DNA of 63,410 nt from Flavobacteriales bacterium (GTDB lineage: Bacteria; Bacteroidota; Bacteroidia; Flavobacteriales_E; Vicingaceae). Below are positions 34,908 to 42,364 of the stretch, in pieces. Under the pieces are notes generated by a model. The model had not been told where the DNA came from and did not search any database. It saw nothing but the letters and a program-made list of their open reading frames with translations. Position 1 is the stretch's first letter; every line of letters starts with the position of its first letter. The stretch covers positions 1-63,410 of the forward strand of contig JAJCYO010000112.1 in NCBI GenBank assembly GCA_029262875.1, given 5' to 3'. The translations under genes and the position numbers were made by a program.

Positions 34908-34915
34908 TACATTTG
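34908..34915 (+). promoter_or_regulatory. Candidate -7 promoter element (TACATTTG)
   Basis: Exact TAnnTTTG box 18 nt before the ATG at 34934. It overlaps an in-frame TTG (34913), which rules that TTG out as a start if the box is used. Confidence 0.5.
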
Positions 34916-34933
34916 AATCATCAAAAATTGCTT

Positions 34934-35806
34934 ATGAATAAATTTGCCGCTTCCGAATTAGTACTAAATGACGACAACAGTGTTTATCATTTAAACCTTC
35001 ATCCTCACCAAATTGCTAAGGATATAATCGTGGTTGGTGACCCCGGTAGAGTGGAAATTATTTCGAACTATTTTGACACCATAGCGCATAAGGTTTCCAA
35101 TAGAGAAATTGTAACACATACCGGAACATTAAATGGTAAACATTTAACCGTAATGTCAACTGGAATGGGAACTGACAATATTGATATTGTATTCAATGAA
35201 TTAGATGCCTTGGTAAACATTGATTTGGAAAACAGGGTAACAAAAACAGAACACACCTCCTTAAACGTTATCAGATTAGGAACTTCTGGGGCACTACAAA
35301 AGGACATTCCTGTTGATTCTTTCGTTGTTTCTGAGTTTGGATTAGGGTTAGATGGCTTAATGAACTATTACGATTTTAAACAAACATCTGAGGAGCATAA
35401 ATTATTAGAAGAATTCTATACCCAAACCAATTATAGTAGAACATTTGCCCAGCCTTACTTTGTAAAAGCTTCACCTGAATTGTTTGATAAGCTTAAAGAT
35501 GGCTGTATTTCAGGAATTACTGCAACCGCGGGTGGATTTTATGGCCCTCAAGGAAGAATTTTGAGAATTCCTTTAAAGGAAGCTCAAATAAATGAAAAGC
35601 TTAGGGATTTTAAATTCGACCAGTATCGCATCACTAATTTTGAAATGGAAACCTCTGCCTTATATGGGTTAGCAAGAGCTTTAGGCCATAATGCGTGTAC
35701 CGTTTGTGCGATTATCGCGAATCGTTTTTCTGGAACAGGAAGTGACAATTACAAGCTTGCCGTACAAAAACTAATTGAGCAAACACTACACAAATTAACA
35801 AAATAG
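34934..35806 (+). CDS. Nucleoside phosphorylase (uridine phosphorylase-like)
   Basis: The ATG at 34934 gives 290 residues. PNP/UDP family motifs: IIVVGDPGRVEI (phosphate site), STGMGTDNIDI, RLGTSGALQKDI, and FEMETSALYGLA near the C-terminus. It splits a nucleoside with phosphate for base salvage in the cytoplasm; base specificity cannot be assigned from motifs alone. Confidence 0.9.
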   Translation: MNKFAASELVLNDDNSVYHLNLHPHQIAKDIIVVGDPGRVEIISNYFDTIAHKVSNREIVTHTGTLNGKHLTVMSTGMGTDNIDIVFNELDALVNIDLENRVTKTEHTSLNVIRLGTSGALQKDIPVDSFVVSEFGLGLDGLMNYYDFKQTSEEHKLLEEFYTQTNYSRTFAQPYFVKASPELFDKLKDGCISGITATAGGFYGPQGRILRIPLKEAQINEKLRDFKFDQYRITNFEMETSALYGLARALGHNACTVCAIIANRFSGTGSDNYKLAVQKLIEQTLHKLTK

Positions 35807-35853
35807 CGTTAATAAGTCATCTTTAGGGAATAACCTTTGGGTCGTTTCTGACG

Positions 35854-35861
35854 TATATTTG
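35854..35861 (+). promoter_or_regulatory. Candidate -7 promoter element giving a leaderless start (TATATTTG)
   Basis: Exact TAnnTTTG match with only 4 nt before the ATG at 35866, so transcription should start at the initiation codon. Confidence 0.55.
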
Positions 35862-35865
35862 GTAT

Positions 35866-36699
35866 ATGTCGAACACAGAACTGCAAGCACTAATAAGTCT
35901 TTTAGACGATCCGGACGATAAAATATTTAATGAAATCAGAGGTAAATTAATCTCTTTTGGAGACAATGTTATTCCCCATTTAGAAAGTGCATGGGAAAAC
36001 TCTTTTGACCACTTACTCCAAAGCAGAATAGAAAATATTATACACTATCTTCAGTTTGATTCCATTAAAAATGACCTTGCTAAATGGAGGGGCTCCGAAA
36101 AAGATTTGATTGATGGTGCCATTATTATTGCTAAATACCAATACCCAGACTTAGAGGAAGAAAAAATTAGAGATTACATCAAACAGGTTACTCAAGACGT
36201 TTGGTTAGAGATGAATGATAACTTAACCGCTTTAGAAAAAGTTAAGGTATTGAATAGAATTATTTTTGACGTACACGGTTTTTACGGCAATACCAAGAAC
36301 ATCAACTCTCCAAAAAATTCATACATCAATAACGTAATAGAAAGAAAAAAAGGAAACCCCATTACCTTAGGAATTGTTTATTTAGCAATTTGCAATAAAC
36401 TAAACATCCCCATGTACGGTGTGGATGTTCCTGCTCATTTTATTTTATCTTACGCAGAGGACTCAGAAAATGTATTGTTTTACCTAAATGTATTCAATAG
36501 AGGAGCTGTTTTTGGCAACAATGATATTGATAAGTTTTTAGAACAACTTAAAATAGAGCCAAAGGATGAGTATTATATGCCTTGTTCTAACTTAACCATT
36601 ATTAGAAGGTTGGTACAGCACTTAATTTATACTTATGATAATTTAGGTTATGTAGATAAGAAAGAAGAGTTGGAAGAACTGTATAGGCTACTGAATTAA
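35866..36699 (+). CDS. SirB1/transglutaminase-like (Transglut_core2) protein
   Basis: 277 residues. An N-terminal helical region (LLDDPDDKIFNEIRGKLISFG) is followed by the SirB1 core: DVHGFYGNTKNINSPKNSYI, RKKGNPITLGIVYLAI and YGVDVPAHFILSY. The NSPKNSYI block occupies the place of the usual catalytic Cys region, so peptidase activity is uncertain. Function in the cytoplasm unknown. It converges on aroK with a 12-nt overlap and probably has a leaderless mRNA. Confidence 0.87.
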   Translation: MSNTELQALISLLDDPDDKIFNEIRGKLISFGDNVIPHLESAWENSFDHLLQSRIENIIHYLQFDSIKNDLAKWRGSEKDLIDGAIIIAKYQYPDLEEEKIRDYIKQVTQDVWLEMNDNLTALEKVKVLNRIIFDVHGFYGNTKNINSPKNSYINNVIERKKGNPITLGIVYLAICNKLNIPMYGVDVPAHFILSYAEDSENVLFYLNVFNRGAVFGNNDIDKFLEQLKIEPKDEYYMPCSNLTIIRRLVQHLIYTYDNLGYVDKKEELEELYRLLN

Positions 36700-37200
36700 A
36701 TCTAACAAGTCGTCCACTTTTAAGTTCGTTCCTTCTACTACGACTTTACTCTTATCATAATAGCGTTCACGTTCACTCAATTTCTTTATCACAAATGCTG
36801 ATAGTTCCTGTTCACTTAAATCTTTAATTAAGGGACGCTCCGTTTTGGCATTAGTTAATCGTGAGGTGAGTATTCCTGCATTGTATTTAAGGTAAATTGA
36901 AATTCCTGACTGATTAATTAATTCCATATTATCATAAAAACAAGGGGTTCCCCCTCCTAACGACAACACAAAATTTTCATTATTATTAATGACCTTATTT
37001 AGCGTTTTACTTTCTATTATTCTAAAACCGTCCTCTCCGTGATCAGAAAATAATTCATTGATACTCTTATGCTCAACTTTTTCTATTTCTTCATCTAAAT
37101 CGAAGAAAGCTATCCCAAGTTTAGTTGCAAATTTCTTACCTAAGGTAGTTTTGCCACTTCCCATAAAACCAATAAGAAATATTTTGTTTGAGTTTTCCAA
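36688..37200 (-). CDS. aroK: Shikimate kinase
   Basis: The TTG at 37200, one nt after the SDR stop (TAA-A-TTG), gives 170 residues, the family length; the longer frame would overlap the SDR gene by 59 nt. Walker A GFMGSGKTT, the DLDEEIE shikimate/Mg motif, GEDGFRIIE, LSLGGGTP and a lid RPLIKD are all present. It phosphorylates shikimate in aromatic amino-acid synthesis. Translation is probably coupled to the SDR gene. Confidence 0.9.
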   Translation of the reverse strand: MENSNKIFLIGFMGSGKTTLGKKFATKLGIAFFDLDEEIEKVEHKSINELFSDHGEDGFRIIESKTLNKVINNNENFVLSLGGGTPCFYDNMELINQSGISIYLKYNAGILTSRLTNAKTERPLIKDLSEQELSAFVIKKLSERERYYDKSKVVVEGTNLKVDDLLDLIQ

Positions 37201-37201
37201 T

Positions 37202-38008
37202 TTATTTAATCGGACTATCTGGTTCTTGAGCCATATGGTTGAAAACTTGTTTTTCAACAAATTTTGGAAAGAACTTACTTAAAAACACTACTAATTTTCC
37301 TTGTGAGGTTAACACCAATGTTCGTTTCTTTCTTTCAACGCCACTAACAATGTAATCTGCTACTTGTTCTGCAGACATCATTTTTCCTTCATCTCTTGGT
37401 GTTTCTCCTTGAGCAGAGCCATCAGAAGACAATGCCGTATTTCTAATGTTAGAAGCGGTAAATCCTGGGCAAGCCACCATTACATGTAATCCTGTTTTTA
37501 AATTCTCTGTACGCAAGGCATCTAAAAATCCTTGCATGGCAAACTTAGAGGCAGAGTAGCCAGTTCTAGCAGGTAAGCCTACATAACCTGCAATTGATGA
37601 AACACCAACTACAGATCCTTTTCTTTTTAATAGATGTGGTAAAGCGTATTTGGTACAGTAAACTGTTCCATAAAAATTAATGTCCATTACTTTTTCCAAC
37701 ACGTTTAATTCCATGTCATTAAAAATGGCTCGCATGGATATTCCTGCATTATTAATCAACACATCTACTTGACCAAACTTTGCAATGGTTTCTTCTACTA
37801 ATTTTTTGCAATCGTCTTTGATTGAAACATCACACTTCACCGCCAATACTTCTGTTCCTTTATTTTGGATTTTTTCTGCTACTCCATTTAGCTTATCAAT
37901 GTTACGAGCAGCAAGAACAACTTTTGCCCCTTTAGCTGCAAAGGCCAATGCACAAGCTTCTCCAATTCCTGATGAAGCCCCTGTAATGATGACAATTTTA
38001 TTTTTCAT
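37202..38008 (-). CDS. Short-chain dehydrogenase/reductase
   Basis: 268 residues, classical SDR. TGASSGIG nucleotide-binding motif near residue 10, NNAGIS, the catalytic Ser in VGVSSIAGYVG, and YSASK with catalytic Tyr and Lys. An NAD(P)-dependent alcohol/ketone oxidoreductase; substrate unknown. A C-terminal hydrophobic/basic stretch (LVVFLSKFFPKFVEKQVFN) resembles the membrane-associated DHRS7-like subgroup. First gene before aroK. Confidence 0.92.
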   Translation of the reverse strand: MKNKIVIITGASSGIGEACALAFAAKGAKVVLAARNIDKLNGVAEKIQNKGTEVLAVKCDVSIKDDCKKLVEETIAKFGQVDVLINNAGISMRAIFNDMELNVLEKVMDINFYGTVYCTKYALPHLLKRKGSVVGVSSIAGYVGLPARTGYSASKFAMQGFLDALRTENLKTGLHVMVACPGFTASNIRNTALSSDGSAQGETPRDEGKMMSAEQVADYIVSGVERKKRTLVLTSQGKLVVFLSKFFPKFVEKQVFNHMAQEPDSPIK

Positions 38009-38050
38009 ATTAAATGATGGTACTTAATTATTAATGATAAGCTTTGTAAG

Positions 38051-38058
38051 CAAAGATA
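38051..38058 (-). promoter_or_regulatory. Candidate -7 promoter element for the SDR gene (TATCTTTG)
   Basis: Exact minus-strand TAnnTTTG, 42 nt before the SDR ATG. It sits in a CTTTG-taag-CAAAG inverted repeat shared with the divergent 38064 gene. Confidence 0.45.
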
Positions 38059-38063
38059 GTTAA

Positions 38064-39227
38064 ATGCATATAATAGAAGTAAAAGACAATAAAACAAAAA
38101 AAGATTTTATAAATCTTCCATGGGATATTTATAAGAATGATAAAAATTGGATTCCACATCTTATCCAAGATATTGAAAAAGTTTTTGACCCTAAACAAAA
38201 TAAAGCTTTTGCTAATGGCAAATTAGTTAGGTGGGTTTTAAGAGATGAAAACAATATCATTATTGGAAGAATTGCTGCATTTATTGATTATAAAATTGCC
38301 AATACTTTCGAACAACCAACGGGTGGAATAGGCTTCTTTGAATGTATAAACAAAAAGGAGGCTGCGTTCCTATTGTTTAAAACTGCTCAATCATGGCTAA
38401 AAGAAAATGGCATGGAAGCGATGGATGGCTCTATTAATTTTGGAGAAAAGAATATGTTTTGGGGGGTATTGACGGAAAATTTTACTGATCCAAATAGTTA
38501 TGGAATGAATTATAATCCTGAATACTACAAATCATTTTTCGAAGAATATGGTTTTAAGATTTATTACAAACAATTCATGTATAAGCGAGATTTGAATGTT
38601 CCTGCTCAGCCGGTCTTTGTTAATAAAAGTGAAAACATTATGAAGGATAAAAATTACTCCATCACTAACACTAGAGGAATGACAATAGAAGAGTTGGCTG
38701 AGAATTTTAAAATTGTCTACAACAATGCTTGGGCTGGTAGGGATAACTTTAAAACATTAACTAGTAAGAATGCCAGTAAAATAATAAAAGCTTTAAAACC
38801 TGTTTATGATAAAGATATTATCGTTTTCGTGTTCTACAAAGACGCTCCTATAGCTTTCTATGTTAACATTCCAGAATTAAATGAAATCTTTAAATACGTT
38901 AATGGGAATTTGAATTGGGTTGGAAAATTAATTTTCCTCTACCATAAATTGATAAAAACTCCTAACACAATGGTTGGCATTGCGTTTGGCGTTGACAGAG
39001 AATTCCATGGAAAAGGCATTGAAGGGGCAATGATAAAATGGACCGAAGAGAACATTGTCTCTTTAGGAAGATACGATCAGACCGTCTTAACTTGGATTGG
39101 AGATTTTAACCCCAAAATGCTCAAAGTTTGTGAAAATTTAGGAGCAAATGTATATAGGACATATATCACTTATCGCTATTTATTTGATAGAGAAAAAGAG
39201 TTTAAAAGGTGTCCTATTTTAACGTAA
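38064..39227 (+). CDS. GNAT-fold-like protein (YghO-type), function unknown
   Basis: 387 residues without signal peptide. The N-terminal motif FINLPWDIYKNDKNWIPHL and the following GRIAAFIDYKI strand resemble the GNAT-related family seen in Bacteroidota and in YghO-like proteins. The C-terminal half has a second acetyltransferase-like block (VGIAFGVDREFHGKGIEGAM, the GxG acetyl-CoA loop). It could transfer an acyl group; no substrate can be named. Confidence 0.75.
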   Translation: MHIIEVKDNKTKKDFINLPWDIYKNDKNWIPHLIQDIEKVFDPKQNKAFANGKLVRWVLRDENNIIIGRIAAFIDYKIANTFEQPTGGIGFFECINKKEAAFLLFKTAQSWLKENGMEAMDGSINFGEKNMFWGVLTENFTDPNSYGMNYNPEYYKSFFEEYGFKIYYKQFMYKRDLNVPAQPVFVNKSENIMKDKNYSITNTRGMTIEELAENFKIVYNNAWAGRDNFKTLTSKNASKIIKALKPVYDKDIIVFVFYKDAPIAFYVNIPELNEIFKYVNGNLNWVGKLIFLYHKLIKTPNTMVGIAFGVDREFHGKGIEGAMIKWTEENIVSLGRYDQTVLTWIGDFNPKMLKVCENLGANVYRTYITYRYLFDREKEFKRCPILT

Positions 39228-39281
39228 AACTTAATATTTTCAATAGAAAAAAATTAGTCCTAAAAAAAGGTTTAAAAAGTT

Positions 39282-39311
39282 TTTGCTATTAAAAAAACAC
39301 TACTATATTTG
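39282..39311 (+). promoter_or_regulatory. Complete Bacteroidota promoter for tRNA-Lys (TTTG-N18-TATATTTG)
   Basis: TTTG at 39282-39285, 18-nt spacer, TATATTTG at 39304-39311. Start would be near 39316, giving a leader of about 13 nt before the tRNA. Confidence 0.75.
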
Positions 39312-39328
39312 CACTCCTTAAAACGGAA

Positions 39329-39401
39329 GACCTGGTAGCTCAGTTGGTAGAGCATCTCCCTTTTAAGGAGAGGGTCCTGGGTTCGAGCCCCAGCCAGGTC
39401 A
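39329..39401 (+). tRNA. tRNA-Lys (anticodon TTT)
   Basis: A 73-nt cloverleaf: GACCTGG/CCAGGTC acceptor, D-arm GCTC/GAGC, anticodon arm TCTCC-CTTTTAA-GGAGA with anticodon TTT, and CTGGG-TTCGAGC-CCCAG T-arm. CCA is not encoded. Confidence 0.98.
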
Positions 39402-39405
39402 CAAG

Positions 39406-39436
39406 AAATCCCGCAGTTTTTGCGGGATTTTTTTTT
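39406..39436 (+). terminator. Terminator between the two tRNA genes
   Basis: 8-bp stem (39408-39415 with 39421-39428), 5-nt loop and a run of nine T's. It separates tRNA-Lys from tRNA-Leu, so the latter needs its own promoter. Confidence 0.9.
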
Positions 39437-39451
39437 ATACTTTTACAAAAT

Positions 39452-39533
39452 ACTCGGGTGGCGGAATTGGTAGACGTGCACGCTTGAGGGGCGTGTGTCG
39501 AAAGACGTGTGGGTTCGACTCCCATCCCGAGTA
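39452..39533 (+). tRNA. tRNA-Leu (anticodon GAG)
   Basis: 82 nt with a long variable arm (GTGTCGAAAGACGT), as in class II tRNAs. Anticodon loop TTGAGGG gives GAG. The acceptor stem ACTCGGG/CCCGAGT starts with an A1-U72 pair, unusual for a tRNA. A near-consensus -7 box TACTTTTA (39438-39445) sits in the tail of the preceding terminator. The following stretch 39534-39714 holds nothing I can identify. Confidence 0.97.
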
Positions 39534-39714
39534 CTTTATTTTATCCTAACGTACTGATAAACAAGATTTAATTATTAATATATGTATTTTTTAGACCGTA
39601 TTTAGTCCATAATTAATATATGGCAACCAACCACCCCACACCCCTATAATCAACATAATCTGATAACTCTCTTCAACACCACCTATATAAATATAGCTTA
39701 AAAAAAATTATTTG

Positions 39715-39722
39715 TATCTTTG
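39715..39722 (+). promoter_or_regulatory. Candidate -7 promoter element giving a leaderless GTG start (TATCTTTG)
   Basis: Exact TAnnTTTG box 5 nt before the GTG at 39728, which is the only possible start of the gene. Confidence 0.5.
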
Positions 39723-39727
39723 GGTAT

Positions 39728-40984
39728 GTGAATAAATACATCTCTATATCATTATTTCTTGTAATTTCAGCATCATTATTTCAATTAGAGGTGTCTGCTC
39801 AATGGGTATTACAAACCACCCCATTATCAACGAATTATGATCTCTATGATGTACATGCAGTAGATGTTAATTACGCTTATGCTGTTGGCACCTATTATAA
39901 TGCTCCTAATTTTGAAGGATATGCAATAAGAACAAACGATGGTGGAGCAAACTGGTATAGCTTAGACATTGGAACAACTCCTGGATTACGCGCTGTTTAC
40001 TTCGTTGACTCACAAAATGGTTATGCAGTTGGATCTAATGGTACGATAATTAAAACAATCGATGGAGGTCTTAATTGGGTGAATTTAGTTTCAGGAATTT
40101 CTAATAACCTTGAAAGTGTTTTCTTTACATCTTCAACTGTTGGTTATGCTTGCGGTGAACAGGTAATTCTTAAAACTGTTGACTCTGGAAATAATTGGGC
40201 TATTCAATCATCATCGGGGATTACCCATTCTTCAATTTATTTCACCAGTGTAGATACAGGTTTTATATCAGGTTTTTTTCCTCTACCACTTTCTCCACCT
40301 TTAAATGCATATATTCTTAAAACTACTGATGCAGGTTCAACCTGGAACATTAAATACTCAAATAGTAATAGTTGGCTTTTTTCAGTAAATTTTCCAAGTG
40401 CCAATGTTGGATATGCCGGAGGTTTTGGTTTACAAATAAAAACGACTGATGGAGGCGAAAATTGGAACACTTTGTCCGTTCCAAGTGGTGGAAGAATAAC
40501 ATCTAACTATTTTATAGATGAAAATACAGGATTCGTTGTAGGTCATGACTATGGAGTTACCCCAACATGGGGCTATATTGTGAAAACAACAGATGGTGGA
40601 GCCAGTTGGACTAAGCTATTTTTATCAACTAATGTTTTTTTAAATGACGTACATTTTTTAGATGTTAATAAGGGTTACGTAGTAGGCGATCGAAATGAAG
40701 TACATAAAACAACTAATGGGGGATTAACCTCTATAAATAACATAAGCTCCAATCCGAAATTTCAAATAATACCGAACCCTACCTCCTCTCACTTTACAAT
40801 AGAAGGGCTAAACAAACCCTATAATCTAACTATTTACAATTCTTTAGGACAATTACTTTACACTGAAAACAACATCTTAGAAACCTCTAAAATAGTTGAT
40901 GTAAGTAAATTTAAAAGTGGATTAATCTTTATTAGAATTGAGTCTGATGGAGAGTTCATTAATCAAAAGATTCTGAAAAAATAA
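39728..40984 (+). CDS. Secreted BNR/Ycf48-like beta-propeller with T9SS type A signal
   Basis: 418 residues from a GTG; no ATG exists in frame nearby. Signal peptide ISLFLVISASLFQLEVSAQ. At least six Asp-box-like repeats (TNDGGANW, TIDGGLNW, TTDAGSTW, TTDGGENW, TTDGGASW) build a Ycf48/sortilin-like propeller. A T9SS type A signal ends it (IIPNPTSSHFTIEGL, SLGQLLYTEN). It is probably a surface-exposed binding protein without enzymatic residues. Confidence 0.87.
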   Translation: MNKYISISLFLVISASLFQLEVSAQWVLQTTPLSTNYDLYDVHAVDVNYAYAVGTYYNAPNFEGYAIRTNDGGANWYSLDIGTTPGLRAVYFVDSQNGYAVGSNGTIIKTIDGGLNWVNLVSGISNNLESVFFTSSTVGYACGEQVILKTVDSGNNWAIQSSSGITHSSIYFTSVDTGFISGFFPLPLSPPLNAYILKTTDAGSTWNIKYSNSNSWLFSVNFPSANVGYAGGFGLQIKTTDGGENWNTLSVPSGGRITSNYFIDENTGFVVGHDYGVTPTWGYIVKTTDGGASWTKLFLSTNVFLNDVHFLDVNKGYVVGDRNEVHKTTNGGLTSINNISSNPKFQIIPNPTSSHFTIEGLNKPYNLTIYNSLGQLLYTENNILETSKIVDVSKFKSGLIFIRIESDGEFINQKILKK

Positions 40985-41073
40985 TTTTTTCTAAAATTTT
41001 AAAGTGTGCTTTCCACCTTACAAAACACCCCGACTATGCACAACAAGATACCTTTACCCTACTGCTAAAATCA

Positions 41074-41110
41074 AAAAAAAGAGCAAGCTAACAAGACTTG
41101 CTCTTTTTTT
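41074..41110. terminator. Strong bidirectional terminator
   Basis: 14-bp perfect stem (41074-41087 with 41097-41110), A7 on one side and T7 on the other, 9-nt loop. It lies 90 nt after the propeller gene. The stretch 40985-41073 holds nothing else I can identify. Confidence 0.9.
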
Positions 41111-41149
41111 ATAATAATCTATTATCACTGACTTCTCGCCTCAATCTAA

Positions 41150-41169
41150 AGTATGATTTAAATCATACT
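41150..41169. promoter_or_regulatory. Perfect 20-bp palindrome, probable operator
   Basis: AGTATGATTTAAATCATACT is its own reverse complement. It lies 74 nt before the microprotein ATG, flanked by the outer inverted pair CACTGA (41126-41131) and TCAGTG (41205-41210). It is most simply a binding site for a dimeric regulator. Confidence 0.6.
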
Positions 41170-41243
41170 ACCTTCCATTTCACATCATAGTATAACCTGA
41201 TTCATCAGTGTATTTTTACTATTAAATTCTAAAACTATACATT

Positions 41244-41342
41244 ATGTCTGCAATTGAATTAGTATTTATGGCGATTACTGTTTTCTCGTTTTTATTTTCT
41301 GTTGGTTTCTGTGCAATGAAAATTATTTCTGCGGTAGAATAA
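41244..41342 (+). CDS. 32-residue single-TM microprotein
   Basis: Too short for usual ORF cut-offs. ATG at 41244, stop at 41340-41342. It codes an N-terminal MSAIE, a membrane helix of about 22 residues (LVFMAITVFSFLFSVGFCAM) and a short KIISAVE tail. It sits alone between a strong terminator/palindrome and the DUF493 gene, 41 nt ahead of the latter. I do not recognise it; small membrane proteins of this size often tune a larger membrane complex. Whether it is real rests on the composition and placement. Confidence 0.6.
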   Translation: MSAIELVFMAITVFSFLFSVGFCAMKIISAVE

Positions 41343-41352
41343 AATAATCTCT

Positions 41353-41360
41353 TAAATTTG
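41353..41360 (+). promoter_or_regulatory. Candidate -7 promoter element for the DUF493 gene (TAAATTTG)
   Basis: Exact TAnnTTTG box, 23 nt before the ATG. It overlaps a 9-bp hairpin (41355-41363 with 41371-41379). Confidence 0.45.
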
Positions 41361-41383
41361 CTTTTTTACGAAGCAAATTAGAG

Positions 41384-41656
41384 ATGGAAGAAGATTTTTA
41401 CGCTAAGCTCAAACTTAAACTTGAGGACCAATTTGATTGGCCCCAGCCTTATTTATTCAAGTTTATAGTTCCTTCGGACAATCAAAAACTGGCCTTAGTC
41501 GAAGCCCTATTTGGTGAGGATGCTCAAGTAACAACTCGTCAGTCAAAAAACAATAAATTCACCAGTGTTTCAGCCAAAGAAGTAATGATATCTCCTGATG
41601 AGGTGATAGCAGTTTATAAAAAAGCCGCTCACATAGAAGGCATCATTTCTTTATAA
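41384..41656 (+). CDS. DUF493/YbeD-like protein
   Basis: 90 residues, family length. DWPQPYLFKFIVPS and SKNNKFTSVSAKEVMISPDEV are the DUF493 pattern; the fold resembles the ACT-like regulatory domain. In E. coli YbeD lies beside lipoate genes, which are absent here. Soluble and cytoplasmic. Confidence 0.88.
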   Translation: MEEDFYAKLKLKLEDQFDWPQPYLFKFIVPSDNQKLALVEALFGEDAQVTTRQSKNNKFTSVSAKEVMISPDEVIAVYKKAAHIEGIISL

Positions 41657-41660
41657 GAAA

Positions 41661-41676
41661 AGGGGCTTACGCCCCT
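41661..41676 (-). terminator. Terminator of the minus-strand lipoprotein gene
   Basis: AGGGGC-ttac-GCCCCT stem; on the minus strand it is followed by TTTTCTT. Short but GC-rich. Confidence 0.6.
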
Positions 41677-41711
41677 AATCACTCACCTAACTTTACACTA
41701 AAAAACTGTCC

Positions 41712-42227
41712 TTAATTATTTAAATATTTCGGTTGGTGTGCCTTACGTGTTAAAGCACTCCCTTTTTGTATCGTTATTTTGTAGTTGTATTCTCCTGTTT
41801 TCTTTTCTATTACAATAGGTTCTGATTCATTAACCCTATATCCGTCTGCATGCTCATGAAAACCATTGGGATCAGCAATTAGCATTAGGTAAGTATCCAT
41901 CCCATCATAACCAGGTTCTCCATGCGAACCACCAGGCCCTCCTCTATTTATCCAAACTTCGTAGGTTCCATAAAAATAATCATGTGGATTGATAAAATAT
42001 TCGAATTCATATATCCCTGGGCGGGTGTGGTAATATTCACCTAATATTGGATTGAACGGAATAGCGTTATTATTGTCCCAATAACTATATGGTGCTCTAT
42101 GTTCGTAATCTACACCATAATAAGCTTGTCCGTCTCTACCACGTGGTCCAGGTGTATTATCCACCACTATACAGCTTGTAAAAAACAATGGTGCTATTAG
42201 TATGATTATTATTTTTAACTTTTTCAT
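41712..42227 (-). CDS. Lipoprotein with collagen-like Gly-rich stretches
   Basis: The ATG at 42227 gives 171 residues (MKKLKIIIILIAPLFFTSC); the longer frame adds 13 unlikely residues. Lipobox FTSC, then GPRGRDGQ directly after the anchor, a Tyr-rich region (YHTRPGIYEFEYFINPHDYF) and GGPGGSHGEPGYDG, which resembles a short collagen-type turn. No enzyme motif. Its function cannot be read from the sequence. Confidence 0.75.
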   Translation of the reverse strand: MKKLKIIIILIAPLFFTSCIVVDNTPGPRGRDGQAYYGVDYEHRAPYSYWDNNNAIPFNPILGEYYHTRPGIYEFEYFINPHDYFYGTYEVWINRGGPGGSHGEPGYDGMDTYLMLIADPNGFHEHADGYRVNESEPIVIEKKTGEYNYKITIQKGSALTRKAHQPKYLNN

Positions 42228-42337
42228 GATTATAATTTCCATGTCAATATTCAAAAGCTGTGCCAAAAAAAATAATAAGCAATTATAGCTTGTTGAGAAT
42301 CAATGATTAAGTAATCCTATAGTACGTCATTATTAAT

Positions 42338-42345
42338 TAACTTTG
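42338..42345 (+). promoter_or_regulatory. Candidate -7 promoter element for the subtilase operon (TAACTTTG)
   Basis: Exact TAnnTTTG box 19 nt before the ATG of the subtilase. Confidence 0.5.
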
Positions 42346-42364
42346 GTACTTAAAATTTTTAATT

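Noticed and set aside
34913-34915. In-frame TTG as start of the nucleoside phosphorylase
   Set aside because: It lies inside a TAnnTTTG promoter box; the ATG at 34934 fits the family start and the promoter spacing.
39340-39525. Minus-strand open frame across both tRNA genes
   Set aside because: It covers two clear tRNA structures and a terminator, so it cannot be a real gene.
39329-39727. Possible integrative element at the tRNA genes
   Set aside because: No integrase, direct repeat of a tRNA 3' end or foreign gene was found around them.
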